Assembly: GCA_001599715.1 (NCBI GenBank)
Contig: BCHU01000007.1
Span: 1,307,586 to 1,371,585, forward strand
Source: Phaeotremella fagi
Taxonomy: Eukaryota > Basidiomycota > Tremellomycetes > Tremellales > Phaeotremellaceae
Length of the DNA: 64,000 nucleotides
Reading direction: 5' to 3'
Shown here: one piece after another, positions 45,152-57,373 of the stretch
Numbering within the stretch: the first letter of the stretch is position 1
Layout: each line of letters begins with the position of its first letter
Notes under the pieces: generated by a model
What the model was told of the DNA's origin: nothing
Database searches by the model: none
The model's input: only the letters and a program-made list of their open reading frames with translations
Program-made: the position numbers and the translations under genes

Positions 45152-45607
45152 ATGACCGATACAAACACAAACCAACTATCATCGTCAAAATGTCACTCCT
45201 TTCCCTTGATTAGTCTCAAGGTAACCGAACTCGGATCAGGATGTATATCAAATCTCGAACCCAACCTGATCAGAGAATCGCTCCAAGGTCTCGATAGGTG
45301 GGCAAGCTGTATACGAGAAGATTCAACAACAGACATAGAGCTTCGTCAGAAAGAATTCACGGAGTGGATAACTGATCTGGCAGGAATCTATCAATCCCTC
45401 GGATGGGACGACTTCTCAGAGGAGGGTGTTCGGAGTAGAACTTTTGGTTTGTGTACGTGTGGGATCCATCCTACTATGAGCGAAAAGGATGTTAAAATTC
45501 GAATCAAATATGTTGTGCATGGGACGGAATCGGTTGCGTTCAAAAACGGCTTGGTGACTCACCTTTTTCGGCAACATGTGCTGGAGGCTCGAGAACGCCA
45601 TGGTTAG
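45152..45607 (+). CDS. Orphan small protein
   Basis: Single-exon frame of 151 residues with a standard ATG. No recognised domain, signal or membrane span. It has a Trp-containing helix (QKEFTEWITDLAGIYQSLGW), a cysteine pair LCTCG and a C-terminal positively charged helix (THLFRQHVLEARERHG). A loose resemblance of the Trp helix to the tandem genes at 16-19 kb is probably chance. Confidence that it is a gene rests on length, ATG context and composition only. Confidence 0.5.
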   Translation: MTDTNTNQLSSSKCHSFPLISLKVTELGSGCISNLEPNLIRESLQGLDRWASCIREDSTTDIELRQKEFTEWITDLAGIYQSLGWDDFSEEGVRSRTFGLCTCGIHPTMSEKDVKIRIKYVVHGTESVAFKNGLVTHLFRQHVLEARERHG

Positions 45608-45878
45608 GAGTTGTACATTTGATACAGACTACGCTGTGAAGTAATGGATGTGAGAGTACGAGAATGAAGTAAATGAGTAAACTGAATGTATTTTTCTGTT
45701 TTTTCTAAATCTGCTGCCTTGAGATTTCAAATGTAGCCTTTTTTATGTCTTTCTCTCACAACTCCGAGGAGACATTTTCGTAAATCATGCATTCACACTT
45801 CAAATTCACCTTTACACCCCAAATCATCCGTATCACTTTACCCCAAAACATTCTCCGCAAACGATAGAGATACAAACA

Positions 45879-46573
45879 CTATTCCTCTCGGGAAGGCTCC
45901 TCATCATCATCATTCTCATCCATATCTTCATCCCCATCCTCGTCCTCCTGTTCACCTCCCAAACCTATTAAGATCTCAGCCAAGGGAGATTGGTCTTCAG
46001 AAACACCAACCCTGATTTCATGAAGCTCTTGAAGGAGGCCGAGTTTCTGAAGTTTTGAGAAATACTCTTCTTGCCTGTTGGGTGCATCTTCTGATACGGT
46101 TGCATCATAGAATTCTTTGAGGTTGTCGTCTTTGAGGATCGTCTTACACCATTGAGTATGAAGCTCATTAGCTTGGGATGCCCAGTCGAGCATAAGAGTC
46201 TTTTCCTTGAAAGTGGTAATCGAGCCGACTTTCCATTGCTCGAGGGCGCCTTTGAGGCAGACCAGTCTATCTGTTGTAGGATCTTTACCTATCTCACCCC
46301 GAAAAACGTCTCCGCACAAAACTTCAGCCCTGAAACCGGTGTCCGCAACGACAGACATATTATGAATGTTACCATTTTCTGATAAGAACGAGGTAAACAT
46401 TTGGAGATGGATTTTGGGAGCTGATTTATGAGTGTGGAGAGTATACATCTCGTTCGCGCCACTACACAACTTGTAAGTTTTCAATATTGATAATCCGTCA
46501 CCTGCTTTGTACAGTCGACCCAACGTTCTACCTCCCAATCACCATGTGTTGTTGTTAATTGTAAATTTGACAT
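45879..46573 (-). CDS. Orphan protein with acidic tail
   Basis: Exons in coding order 46573-46532 and 46469-45879; 210 residues. The long frame reaches a stop just upstream of TTG, so I add a 14-codon first exon (MSNLQLTTTHGDWE) joined by a 62-nt intron; this is the only in-frame ATG route I found. The protein has a mixed alpha/beta body (EMYTLHTHKSAPKIHLQMF, LVCLKGALEQWKVGSITTF), a helical part and a 30-residue Asp/Glu tail. No known family. The acidic tail resembles those of chaperone or nuclear proteins but gives no assignment. Confidence 0.5.
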
Positions 46574-47001
46574 CTTTTCAGTATGCTTGGGAAATCTTCA
46601 AACTTGAAGTAGTTGTCAATGTAGAGAGGAGGATCTTGTTGGTGACTAAGCCCCAGAAGTCTTCCCAAGACAATTATTACATGAAACTCAGCAGATCAGA
46701 GATAAAAGGATTTATAAATCCATCCCGTGAGAAATATCGTCACAGAAGATAGGGAGAAACAAAGGTTGGAAAACTACTGAAGAATGTATTATCACTACAA
46801 TCAAAAGAGCACTTTCTATGGGCACTTTCTATGGGCTGCAGAAGGACACGGCTGCCAAAGGGGGGTGCACAGGAATGCCACGACAGAATGCCACTGTAAA
46901 TTTTTGGAAAGTGGAGGCAACAAAATGCAAAAACCAAATGATACTTGTTCTTCGATTTTCTTTTCTACATTAAGCACTGCTTCATCATAGTAATCAGCTA
47001 C
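46574..47001. promoter_or_regulatory. Divergent region (orphan 45879 / MTG2)
   Basis: About 430 nt. It contains a direct repeat GCACTTTCTATGG twice in a row (about 46808-46836). No other element seen. Confidence 0.5.
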
Positions 47002-48771
47002 ATGTTAACAGCTCTCACCCCAAGATGCTGCTCAACATATATTCAACTTTCGTCGTGTCACTTAATTAGACATGTTTCCTCATGGGGTTTGAGGTCAAAC
47101 GACATTAACCCGGAGCTTGGTCCTTCTACGGCTTCGTCCTCGAAGATAATTGACGACGAAGTGCATTCGGAGAGTTTCGATGATTATGCGGCCGAACTTG
47201 AAAGAAGAAAGAGGAGGGTTGAGGCTAAGCGTCGTCAAAAGGTGAATAAATTTCTTTGCCGTAAACTGATCGATAGGGTGGTGGGTTCATTGATCACATG
47301 TTGGTAACCGTTCGTGGAGGTAGGTTATTTTTTATCCCCGTCCAAATCTTCTTTCTACGTGTAACTTCTCACTGATGATGTACTATGATCTCTAGGAAAG
47401 GGAGGCTCTGGATCTGCAGCATTTGAAGGGGCTCGCTCAGGTTCACTTGGACCACCATCTGGAGGAAACGGTGGTGTAGGCGGTTCAGTATACGTAAAAA
47501 CCTCGACATCTTTATCATCTCTATCAACAGTATCAAAAAGAGCTATTGGTAGTCAAGGATCAAACGGGGCAGGATCATGGAAACACGGTAGAAGTGGAAA
47601 CGACGTAACGATAACTGTTCCAGTGGGGACGTTGATAAAAGAAATAAAACGTGAAGGGGAAGAAGAGAGGATATACCGTGAAGAGAAAGATCTTTCCCTG
47701 GATAAAGAGGAGAGATTGAAAAGGAGGAGGGAACGTTGGTTCGTCAAACATCCATCAGGAGAAATAATGGAAAACGATTACAAGGTTGCAGAAGATGTTT
47801 TGAGAAAAGAAGGAAAGTTTCTGGCGGCAACTCCAGATTTCCAATCTGTTCCCCCAATGGTAATCGATCTTGATCGAATGATCTCCGAACCTATAATGAT
47901 TGCTCAAGGTGGACAAGGTGGTCTGGGTAATCCACATTTTCAAAATATATCGACGGATTTCAAAGGTGCACCGAAATTAGCGTCAAGAGGGACTTTACCT
48001 GCTACGTTGACTTTTTCGTTCGAATTAAAACTTTTAGCGGATGTTGGTTTAGTCGGTTTACCCAATGTTGGAAAGAGTACTCTTCTCAGAGGTCTGACTG
48101 GTCGACGAGCAGAAGTTGCGGATTATAGCTTTACGACGTTGAACCCTCAAGTTGGAGTTGTAAGATGTTTCGATGATGGATCGTGGTCTGGCAGTCAAGG
48201 ACAGGTCGTCGAAGAAACTTGGGTAGAAAGGGAGGATGACGCGTTAGCGAGATCAAGTGGGGATTATAAGCAATTACCTAGATCGACCAGGATTGCTGAG
48301 GGAACGACACAATCAACGATAAAACTACCTCGCGTAGAGAGAACTCGATTTACACTTGCAGATAATCCAGGACTTTTACCTAAAGCATCAGAGAACTATG
48401 GACTCGGTCATTCATTTTTGAGAAGTATCGAAAGGTCTCAAGTCTTGGTATACGTGCTCGATATCACACAACCGAATCCTGAAAAAGATTTGATAGCGCT
48501 ACAAACGGAACTGGACAATTATCTGGAGGGATTGAGTGAAAAGGTTGGATTGGTTATCTTGAACAAGGGCGATGGGGTAGAGGAGGATATTGGTCGTGAG
48601 CGACTTCAAGCTGTTCAAGATGCTGTCGCGAACAATGTGGATGTGGTGATTATCAGCGGGAAATTCGGATTGGGGTTGGAGAAGGTTGTTAACATCCTCG
48701 CCAATAAGGTGGAGCTGGCACGACAGAAGTCTGGGGAGGAGAAGCATAAACCGTTCTATTTCAGATCGTGA
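47002..48771 (+). CDS. MTG2: Mitochondrial Obg-family GTPase Mtg2
   Basis: Obg/CgtA GTPase acting in assembly of the mitochondrial large ribosomal subunit. Exons 47002-47241, 47277-47319, 47396-48771; 552 residues. The N-terminus (MLTALTPRCCSTYIQLSS...RHVSSWG) is a mitochondrial presequence. The Obg glycine-rich domain follows: FIDHMLVTVRGGKGGSGSAAFEG, GGNGGVGGSVYVK, then AQGGQGGLGNPHF. The G domain has G1 GLPNVGKST, switch FTTLNPQVGVV, G3 DNPGLL, G4 NKGD and G5 ISGK. Two large insertions stand out: about 80 charged residues inside the Obg domain (ERIYREEKDLSLDKEERL onward) and about 50 residues between switch I and G3. The first intron is only 35 nt. Confidence 0.93.
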
Positions 48772-49088
48772 TGGTAACACGAATGCTATGGTAAAAGAGG
48801 CTTCGAACTTCTGTACCAACATCTGGGGTTGTTTCTACAAATCGGCAATGCAAAGCAAAACACACCTCTTTCGATTTATGTCCAGCTACTATCGGGCAAT
48901 TGATTTGATTTTTTTCGGCCAATACATTGTGCACCGTTCCTTTCTATCTAGGTCTACTTTGATTGGACGCTGGGGATTCTTCTAGCCTTCTAAGAAGACC
49001 TCAGACTTGTCGTTCTTTGTTGTCGCTAACTCCTTATGTCTAAATCACTCTACTCTCATCCTTTCCTGCAGTCCTACAAAGTCTAATC
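48772..49088. other. Intergenic spacer
   Basis: About 320 nt: MTG2 3' region and promoter of gene 49089. Nothing recognised. Confidence 0.45.
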
Positions 49089-50177
49089 ATGTCTGCTTCA
49101 AAATCACAACAATTATTAATCAAGGAGGTTACCAAACTCAACTTCAATTTCGATTGGAAATACTGTTCCAGGGCAAATCTGGATGATGAGTTAGGGCAAC
49201 CAGTCTCATCTGTAGATTTTTACGGCGTCAAATTTAGTGACATTATCAAATGGAATGGTGTCGAGAATCATTCATTTGCAATTTCAACCAGTCACGGAAT
49301 CGTTGCGGAATTTGGTGTTCAGCAAGATAAAGATCATCGTAGTCATTTGAAAACATCTATTACGATGGTCTGCGATGGTTCAATAGTTTCTTTGGCCGAA
49401 AAGGATATCTCAATGCGAGGTAAATCATTGGAAGACAGATTGGACAGAATACTAGATCATATTCAGTTGGGTACAGAAATCAGGTTGTGTCAAAACACTA
49501 GCCCTCTTTCGAGAGACCTGCTGGCCCTTGCGCCAAATACCCTGAAAGCCATTTGGGATAAATCTTCCGAAATTGCTACAGGTGTAGCGGATGTCAATAA
49601 GCGAGCGACATCATATGGTTCAACTATCGCCAGTTCGTCTCGAACTATCCCAAGTCAGGGTCTTTCGTTAAATCCTTCCACAAAACGACCAGCCGACTCA
49701 GTCGCCCAGGAATCAGAATGGAGTTTCCTTTTGAAAACAGATTTGAAACGTAAACTCAACGGTCATCTGGGTGAAAGTTTTGAAGGTGTAGATGAGGTTA
49801 TTCGACAAAAATACCATTCCAAGTATACTTCAATTGCTGTGTCTATAGAGCAAGAAATCGTTCATGTCTTTAGTCTAAATCCCAAAAATCGACAGATCAC
49901 CGTTCAGACAATTGTCTATGACGACAATGAAAACTTTCTCTTTTCGATTCATACAACTTCGCTCGACAAGCAGAAAACTCTCCAGGAACAAATCACTTCT
50001 ACGTGCTCTTTCGATTTAGGCTTTGATTCAGTGTCCACATGCGGCAGAAATGCTATTGTGCACAAGACGAACTTGTATCACCTTCTTGTTGGAAAAAAGA
50101 CTGTACAGGAGGATAAAGATATGATTGGAGAAGGTATGGCGAAACTGTACCCGAATAATTTATATGAGTCGTTGTAA
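49089..50177 (+). CDS. Orphan protein with probable internal duplication
   Basis: Single exon, 362 residues, no known domain, signal or membrane span. Two regions seem to repeat each other: residues about 57-125 (HSFAISTSHGIVAEFGV, then ITMVCDGSIVSLAEKDIS, LEDRLDRI) and about 253-320 (TSIAVSIEQEIVHVFSL, then VQTIVYDDNENFLFSIHTTS, LQEQI). Each half has the pattern strand, strand, strand, helix. The linker (SSSRTIPSQGLSLNP) is Ser-rich. The protein looks soluble and lineage-specific. The function is unknown; the repeat suggests two similar folded domains. Confidence 0.65.
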   Translation: MSASKSQQLLIKEVTKLNFNFDWKYCSRANLDDELGQPVSSVDFYGVKFSDIIKWNGVENHSFAISTSHGIVAEFGVQQDKDHRSHLKTSITMVCDGSIVSLAEKDISMRGKSLEDRLDRILDHIQLGTEIRLCQNTSPLSRDLLALAPNTLKAIWDKSSEIATGVADVNKRATSYGSTIASSSRTIPSQGLSLNPSTKRPADSVAQESEWSFLLKTDLKRKLNGHLGESFEGVDEVIRQKYHSKYTSIAVSIEQEIVHVFSLNPKNRQITVQTIVYDDNENFLFSIHTTSLDKQKTLQEQITSTCSFDLGFDSVSTCGRNAIVHKTNLYHLLVGKKTVQEDKDMIGEGMAKLYPNNLYESL

Positions 50178-51016
50178 GAAGTTGAGCGAGGTCACCCAAA
50201 TGAAGACTTGGTAGAGAGAGGTCATGATGTTGGAGCGGGTGTTATGGTTGAAAGAAAGAAACAATGTGTGTCGGATCAGTATGGTGATGCCTGCGTAAAT
50301 CAGCTTATTGATTTAGTCATGTATATACAGTACAGGAAGTTATACACGACCTTTTCACAATCAATCTTAGACAAACTACATTTCTTCTCCAGGACGTCTA
50401 CAAACCACTTTACAGATTCATCGGTCCAGTTTTCTTTTTCCTCTACACTACATATATTTTTCGAATGTCCCTCAGCTCAGCTCTACCTTTACTTTTTGGA
50501 AAGTAATCTGAGCAGAAGTCCGCCTTCGATGACGGAAAACTCGTGCACAAAAGAACGGTGATGTCAATTTGCAACCCAGCTCATTCAAATATCATTTCTT
50601 TCCTTCGGGAGCAGATTGCGCTTTCAAAAAACAATGCCACAATTCTCATTTAGTGCGTGGCCTTCTGCAAACTAGCATGAGATTTTGTGACATTTTGGGA
50701 TATTAGAAGTAGCTAGTAGTCAGTTATCGAAATTATCACGAGCAAAGGGTTACATTGTATAAACTAAACTGGAGTGAGCTACTATTGTGCTCCAAGTAGT
50801 GATACACACAGGTTAAGACTTTCATCGCCACAAATATACATACATTTACTCTCATTTCTTTCCCGACAATATCTCCCCAATATCGAATATGAGATTTTCA
50901 TATGCCACTTCTACCAGATTATTGACTATAACCAGTTTTCGCGTTGAGAACATCTTCTACGTGTTTAACCTCTCTCTTATCAATGGCTGACTCTGACTCG
51001 GCCCAACCCAAAACCC
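50178..51016. other. Gene-poor spacer
   Basis: About 840 nt between two convergent orphan genes. A plus-strand frame at 50208-50561 has no domain and irregular composition. AT-rich, nothing recognised. Confidence 0.45.
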
Positions 51017-51334
51017 TCAAATTGACTTTGGCGACGTCCCCGGAGTAGCGACTTCTGGGTTATTCACATCCTCATCATTATTTGAAAAAAGAGTATTCTT
51101 TGAAAAGATAAGAATCTTACTCTCCCTTTCATATTGATGGAGGAAAATGCCTGTCTTTAACAATTTAGACAAACCTTCTGATATTTTTTCCAGTTTGCCG
51201 TCCATCCACCATGTTGTTTGTGACTTTGCATCATTTACGGCGGTGAAGGAGTGTCTTTTCCAAAAATCAGTTTGACTGATGGTTGATATGGTTTCGTTGA
51301 TATTTCTAACCATTGTTCGACTTGAATACTCCAT
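51017..51334 (-). CDS. Small orphan frame, tentative gene
   Basis: Frame of 105 residues with a standard ATG. It has an N-terminal helix (TMVRNINETISTISQTDFW), a Trp-rich turn (QTTWWMDGKLEKISEGLSKL) and a Ser/Asn/Pro tail. No known domain. It may be a short gene or the last exon of a longer one whose upstream part would lie in the region now occupied by the G homopolymer. Little else can be said. Confidence 0.35.
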   Translation of the reverse strand: MEYSSRTMVRNINETISTISQTDFWKRHSFTAVNDAKSQTTWWMDGKLEKISEGLSKLLKTGIFLHQYERESKILIFSKNTLFSNNDEDVNNPEVATPGTSPKSI

Positions 51335-51516
51335 CCAGAGTTGATTAGATGTGGATGAAAAACGGAAAAAGAATCAGGAGGGAGGATATCTCCTCAACGA
51401 TATGTGACTAGAAAATGATCATGGTGTGAAAGGATGGTCTAAATTTGAATGTCAGAATGCTGTTGCCCGAAGAAGGCACCTCTGTGTTTTGTGTGTTGTG
51501 GAATACAGGACTACAT

Positions 51517-51613
<97 letters not shown>

Positions 51614-51937
51614 GTCTCTGGAATGGATCATTGGGGCTCTTGCATTTTGAATCATTATATGGCTGAACTCGGGGCAGAAGAAAAGGTAACCACACACGGT
51701 ACGTTTACTTTGAATTCCCATCCCATTAGGGTAAGAGGAAGTTGTACTTTGCATTTTCATATGTGATTTACCTCCAAGTGGCTAAATTCTCAAGTTATAA
51801 AAGCGAAAGTTTGGAGTTGTATTGTGTCTGTTCAATACAGTATCGTTACAAACTTGATGCATAGAGGTGTTCAACCATTCATCATCATTCATTCACAATT
51901 AACATAAACTAGCACTATTCTCTCTCCTTATACCATC
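51335..51937. other. Gene-free stretch containing the G homopolymer
   Basis: About 600 nt between two minus-strand orphan genes. Apart from the 95-nt G run I see only AT-rich sequence. Confidence 0.5.
51518..51612. repeat. Poly(G) homopolymer of 95 nt
   Basis: An uninterrupted run of G on the plus strand with unique sequence on both sides (ending CTACATC on the left, starting TGTCTCTGG on the right). Such a run could form G-quadruplexes if real. A base-calling or gap-filling artefact is at least as likely, since runs of this length are rare in fungal genomes. The poly-Gly and poly-Pro frames across it are spurious. Confidence 0.95.
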
Positions 51938-52504
51938 CTAACATTCTTTGGACCTTGCCTCCCACTCATCAAAAGTGATAGGGACTGCGGAGGACCCCAA
52001 CAATTCTTTCTGCTTCTCATCATACTTCATCCTTGCGAGTTGACTCGCCATATCGTCGAAACCAGACTCGAGAAGGTCAGAAATCTGGTCGAGATTTTGA
52101 AAGAACTTCTCTTGCGGATCCTTCCATCTGCACTCCCATACATGAAATCGACCAAGGCTCTGAGCAGCCCGGTCCCAACCCAGCCTAAAACTACCAATAG
52201 ACGACTCGTAATTTGGAGGCATACAAGCTTCATATCTATTGAGAGGCGGAATTTCCGGAAGCTTCACATAGGATTTGGTGGAGAGATAGGATTTGACTAC
52301 CTTGATGAAATTTGTCTTTGCCTCTGTAGCTATGGTGAGATATTCTTGAAGCCGAAGAATTTGGTTTTTGGTGGGGCAAACTTCACCAGATTCCGAGATT
52401 TCTCCAATAGAACGAGCTAAGAGGTCGAATTCGTCTTCTGTCTTCCACAAAAGCTCTTTGTATGTGTCTTTGTTAAACTGCAATTGATCACTGGTTTCGG
52501 ACAT
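51938..52504 (-). CDS. Orphan helical protein
   Basis: 188 residues from the ATG at 52504; the frame extends further upstream without a better start. Largely helical: FNKDTYKELLWKTEDEFDLL, QILRLQEYLTIATEAKTNFI, a central Pro/Tyr segment (KLPEIPPLNRYEACMPPNY), and QEKFFQNLDQISDLLESGFD. No known domain. Its layout (short first helix pair, several amphipathic helices of similar size) recalls the tandem genes at 53290 and 54284, but I cannot show homology. It lies just upstream of the G run. Confidence 0.55.
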   Translation of the reverse strand: MSETSDQLQFNKDTYKELLWKTEDEFDLLARSIGEISESGEVCPTKNQILRLQEYLTIATEAKTNFIKVVKSYLSTKSYVKLPEIPPLNRYEACMPPNYESSIGSFRLGWDRAAQSLGRFHVWECRWKDPQEKFFQNLDQISDLLESGFDDMASQLARMKYDEKQKELLGSSAVPITFDEWEARSKEC

Positions 52505-53289
52505 TCTGTGACTGATTATGCTGATTAGGGAGAGTGTTGATGTATGAAAATGTAGAAGAGAGAAATTGAAATTTCTGGAAGTCCAGCTATTCAATGAAGA
52601 AGCTGGTCATAAATGTACGTGAAAGGAGGGAACAAAAGACTTCTTTCCTTTGGCAAAGTGCGTCATGGAATATGCGTCATGGAAAATGCTAGAATGTCGA
52701 TCTGACTCTGTTATTCTCACTTTCCTTTTCTGCAGCATAGATTAACACTTGACGACACCCTCTTATTCCCAAACAAAAACCAAACAAAGGATATTGTCCT
52801 ACGGAATAAGTGCATGAATCTAATTGTTGCCTGATGATTTCCCATGAAATAGAGTGGATATCATGCACACCTCTACGTTGATCCCCATATCTGAGCGAAT
52901 AGAGACTACTCTACCTTTTCATGCACATACCATGGTCCATACCTTCAACATTCATTCCACCCAAAATTGAAGTGTCTGAGTAATGTCCTTGGCACGTTCA
53001 ATGTAAACCTTTTGGTGGTTTTTCGAGTATTTTTCTCGCTTTGCGCTGGGATTTTCAATGTCCATGAGATCAAAATGACCGACCCAACATGTGATGCATC
53101 TCAAACTTGACATGGACAGTGACTTCGCAGAATTGAAAATACAGATATTCTTTATATTCTTAAATTGTAAGTTTCAGAGTGCAACAATCATCATCGCCAA
53201 CGATGAGATCTCATAGCGAAGAAAATAAATTCATATACAATCGTATCAAAGCAGAAACCACAAATAGCATAAAACAGGACAGAAATTCA
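52505..53289. promoter_or_regulatory. Spacer with promoter of the 51938 gene
   Basis: About 785 nt between two minus-strand genes. A direct repeat TGCGTCATGGAA occurs twice with 4-5 nt between (about 52659-52688), about 155 nt upstream of the start at 52504, and could be a factor site. No gene supported. Confidence 0.5.
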
Positions 53290-53944
53290 TTAATCACAAC
53301 TGAAAGCTCCAAAGCTAAACCCGCCTCTGGGTGGCTCCAGTTCCCACTCCGGGATCGCTGTTGAAATGGCTAATCTACAGAATGGTCTCATTCGTTTTAT
53401 TGTCTCTTCACCGGTTGACTCGAAACTATCAGAAACGTCGGATAGGGCTGATCGAAAACTTTCCATAGCAGTATCGTACTCTTCTTGCATTTTTTCGGTC
53501 TCCTCAACAGAACCTCCTTTCACTAAATTTTGATCGGCTTCTAAAAGTATATTGAAACTTTTTGTGGTCTGACGTCCGACGTCGACTCTGCTTTTTTTCT
53601 CTACTGGGATTTGCCAATCTTCACCATGACGAAAAGATTTAAGATAGGTCCTGATTCGAGAACAGAATTCGTCGATAAAAGTGGCGGTTTTGAAAAGTTG
53701 CAAGACCTCTGATGATTCGTCGGCAGGCGTTGATCGATCTCTTTTGCTGAAGTCTTGGATTTGGCGATCCTACGAGAGTGGTCAGTTTTCTGAGTTGTGA
53801 AAGTCCGGAAATGTTATGTACCAAAGTGGAGTCGGTGGCGAGAAAACGTATTTGATCGAACGTATTCCATCCGAGCTGGGTGAGTCGAATGCCACAATTG
53901 AAGTATTGTTCGAGAACATCTTTCTTGACGGGATTGTAAGACAT
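53290..53944 (-). CDS. Orphan helical protein, tandem copy 1
   Basis: Exons in coding order 53944-53822 and 53769-53290; 200 residues. Paralog of 54284-54923: both begin with (S/N)NPV and a C/Y/F pattern (VLEQYFNCGIRLTQLGWNTFD / VEECYFVHGNGCKLTKIGKE), share DFSKRDRS / DFTKRDRT, FIDEFCSRI / FINKFCSRV and an identical intron site after DSTL / DSSL. The rest is helical (EETEKMQEEYDTAMESFRSA). No known domain, signal or span. Function unknown. Confidence 0.7.
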
Positions 53945-54283
53945 TGTTCTATTGATACAAGGGCTAATGTATTCTCTGTAACTTTAGAAGAGTGATTGCC
54001 AAAAACACAAAGTGTTCTCGAACGACAGGAGGGTTTTCATTTGAATGTCGTTTGGAAAGAAGGCAGTTTGCATCATCGGTGGAGCTGTCTTGAAAGGATG
54101 GAGTACCTTTGAGGAATGGGTATGTCCAACAGCTTATATGAACAATGATGTCAGTGCAAACGATTACGGAATTTTCATTCAAAAGAACTATGTATTTAGA
54201 AGAAAAAAGCAAAAGACGAAGGATAACATATTGACTATCGGACTTTAGTATTGATCAGAACGGGAGAAACTGGACAACCAAAA

Positions 54284-54923
54284 TCACCAACCGAAGAGTT
54301 TGCGCTGCTTCTCTTCGACCCATGGTCTGATTTCTGATGAAATAGCAAACTGATCTACAGTACGGGTTTTCTCCCAGTATTTCTTCCCTTCTTTGATCTC
54401 ATCCAAGAACTCTGGATGCAGACTACAGAAGTGTCTTTGAACGACCCCAAGAGCTTCTTTCAATGAGCTGACTACCCCATCATAATCAGGGCGCGAAGGA
54501 TCGGTATCAGCGACCAAAAGGTCGTTGAATTTCTTGGTGGTCGTGTCTCCTGCCGATACGAGCTCAAAAGTGGTATAACCGACTTGTAAAATAGAGTATT
54601 CTCCATTTTCAGTTGGCCCACCGGATGCGCTTTGGACCCTCGAACAGAATTTGTTGATGAACGTGATTGTTCGAAGCAGGCTTAGGACTTTTGGATCATA
54701 CTCTGGGTCTACTGTTCGGTCTCGTTTGGTGAAGTCGTCGACCATTTGTGACTAAGCATGTTAATTTGAAAGACAGTATGATTTTATGCTATGACAAAAT
54801 GCTTACCAAAGAAGAATCGCAGAGAGCATCGAAAGTCTCCTTCCCAATCTTCGTGAGCTTACAACCGTTTCCGTGTACGAAATAACACTCTTCGACTTGA
54901 TCTTGAACTGGGTTGTTTGGCAT
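54284..54923 (-). CDS. Orphan helical protein, tandem copy 2
   Basis: Exons in coding order 54923-54807 and 54751-54284; 194 residues. Paralog of 53290-53944 (blocks and shared intron position listed there). In addition LLRTITFINKFCSRV and TTTKKFNDLLVAD align with LFKTATFIDEFCSRI and QTTKSFNILLEAD. The C-terminus ends in KQRKLFGW. On its coding strand a CTTCCA hexanucleotide repeat lies about 48 nt before the ATG. Function unknown. Confidence 0.72.
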
Positions 54924-55576
54924 ATTGGAATGCAAAACTATGATTCTTTATGGGGTTGATGAATTACCCGTGGAAGTGGAAGTGGAAGTGGAAGTGGAAG
55001 TGGAAGTGGAAGTGGAAGTTGAAGTGGAAGACTAATTTTTAAAAAGAAACCCTTTAAATAGAAATGGAGCTGCTCTACAATCAATGGAAAGGAAATGAAA
55101 GGTCTTCAAAAATAATATGAATGGAGAGAAACTGAAAGGTTGTTTAGAATGACCCACCTATGTAGTTCATCATACAAGATCCATTGATTCATACTGCGTG
55201 ATACTGTAGACCATGACAAAGGAAATACGAATTCGACTGCGTTAAGCAGATAGATGTATTGATAGATTGACGGTACAGTATGACGTGGAGTAGCATATAT
55301 CCTCCTTTGAGGTAGGTATCAGTGGAAAAAATTGCAGTACGTTCTAGTCCAAAGAAACACCACGTTGATGTCAGAGAACCGACGCTGACCCTTATATGGG
55401 GAATAAAGTCGACAGAGCGACTTGATCATTCAGCCTTGCTGTTAAGACGTTATGTATCAATACCCATGATAGCTGGTGTTGATGACAGCGTAGGATGGAC
55501 AAAGAGACCTCTTTCGAGATTAACCCATGAACAAAATCGTTAAATTCATACAATCATTCGTACACCACCTCCCCAT
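54924..55576. other. Spacer holding the hexanucleotide repeat
   Basis: About 650 nt between two minus-strand genes. Besides the repeat, a plus-strand frame at 55322-55543 has no domain. Nothing else recognised. Confidence 0.5.
54971..55030 (+). repeat. TGGAAG hexanucleotide tandem repeat, 10 units
   Basis: About ten head-to-tail TGGAAG units with one substituted unit (TTGAAG) near the right end. On the other strand it reads as a pyrimidine tract (CTTCCA) in the leader or core promoter of the orphan gene starting at 54923. Copy number could vary between strains. Confidence 0.93.

Positions 55577-57373
<1,797 letters not shown>

Noticed and set aside
45152..45607. Homology of the 151-residue orphan to the 16-19 kb tandem pair
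   Set aside because: Only one Trp-containing helix looks similar; not enough to claim a relationship.
50208..50561. Frame of 117 codons downstream of the 49089 gene
   Set aside because: Composition is irregular and there is no conserved-looking block.
51408..51766. Overlapping poly-Gly and poly-Pro reading frames
   Set aside because: They exist only because of the 95-nt G run; the flanks show no protein-like sequence.
55322..55543. 73-codon plus-strand frame upstream of the NIPA-like gene
   Set aside because: No domain and no coding-like pattern.
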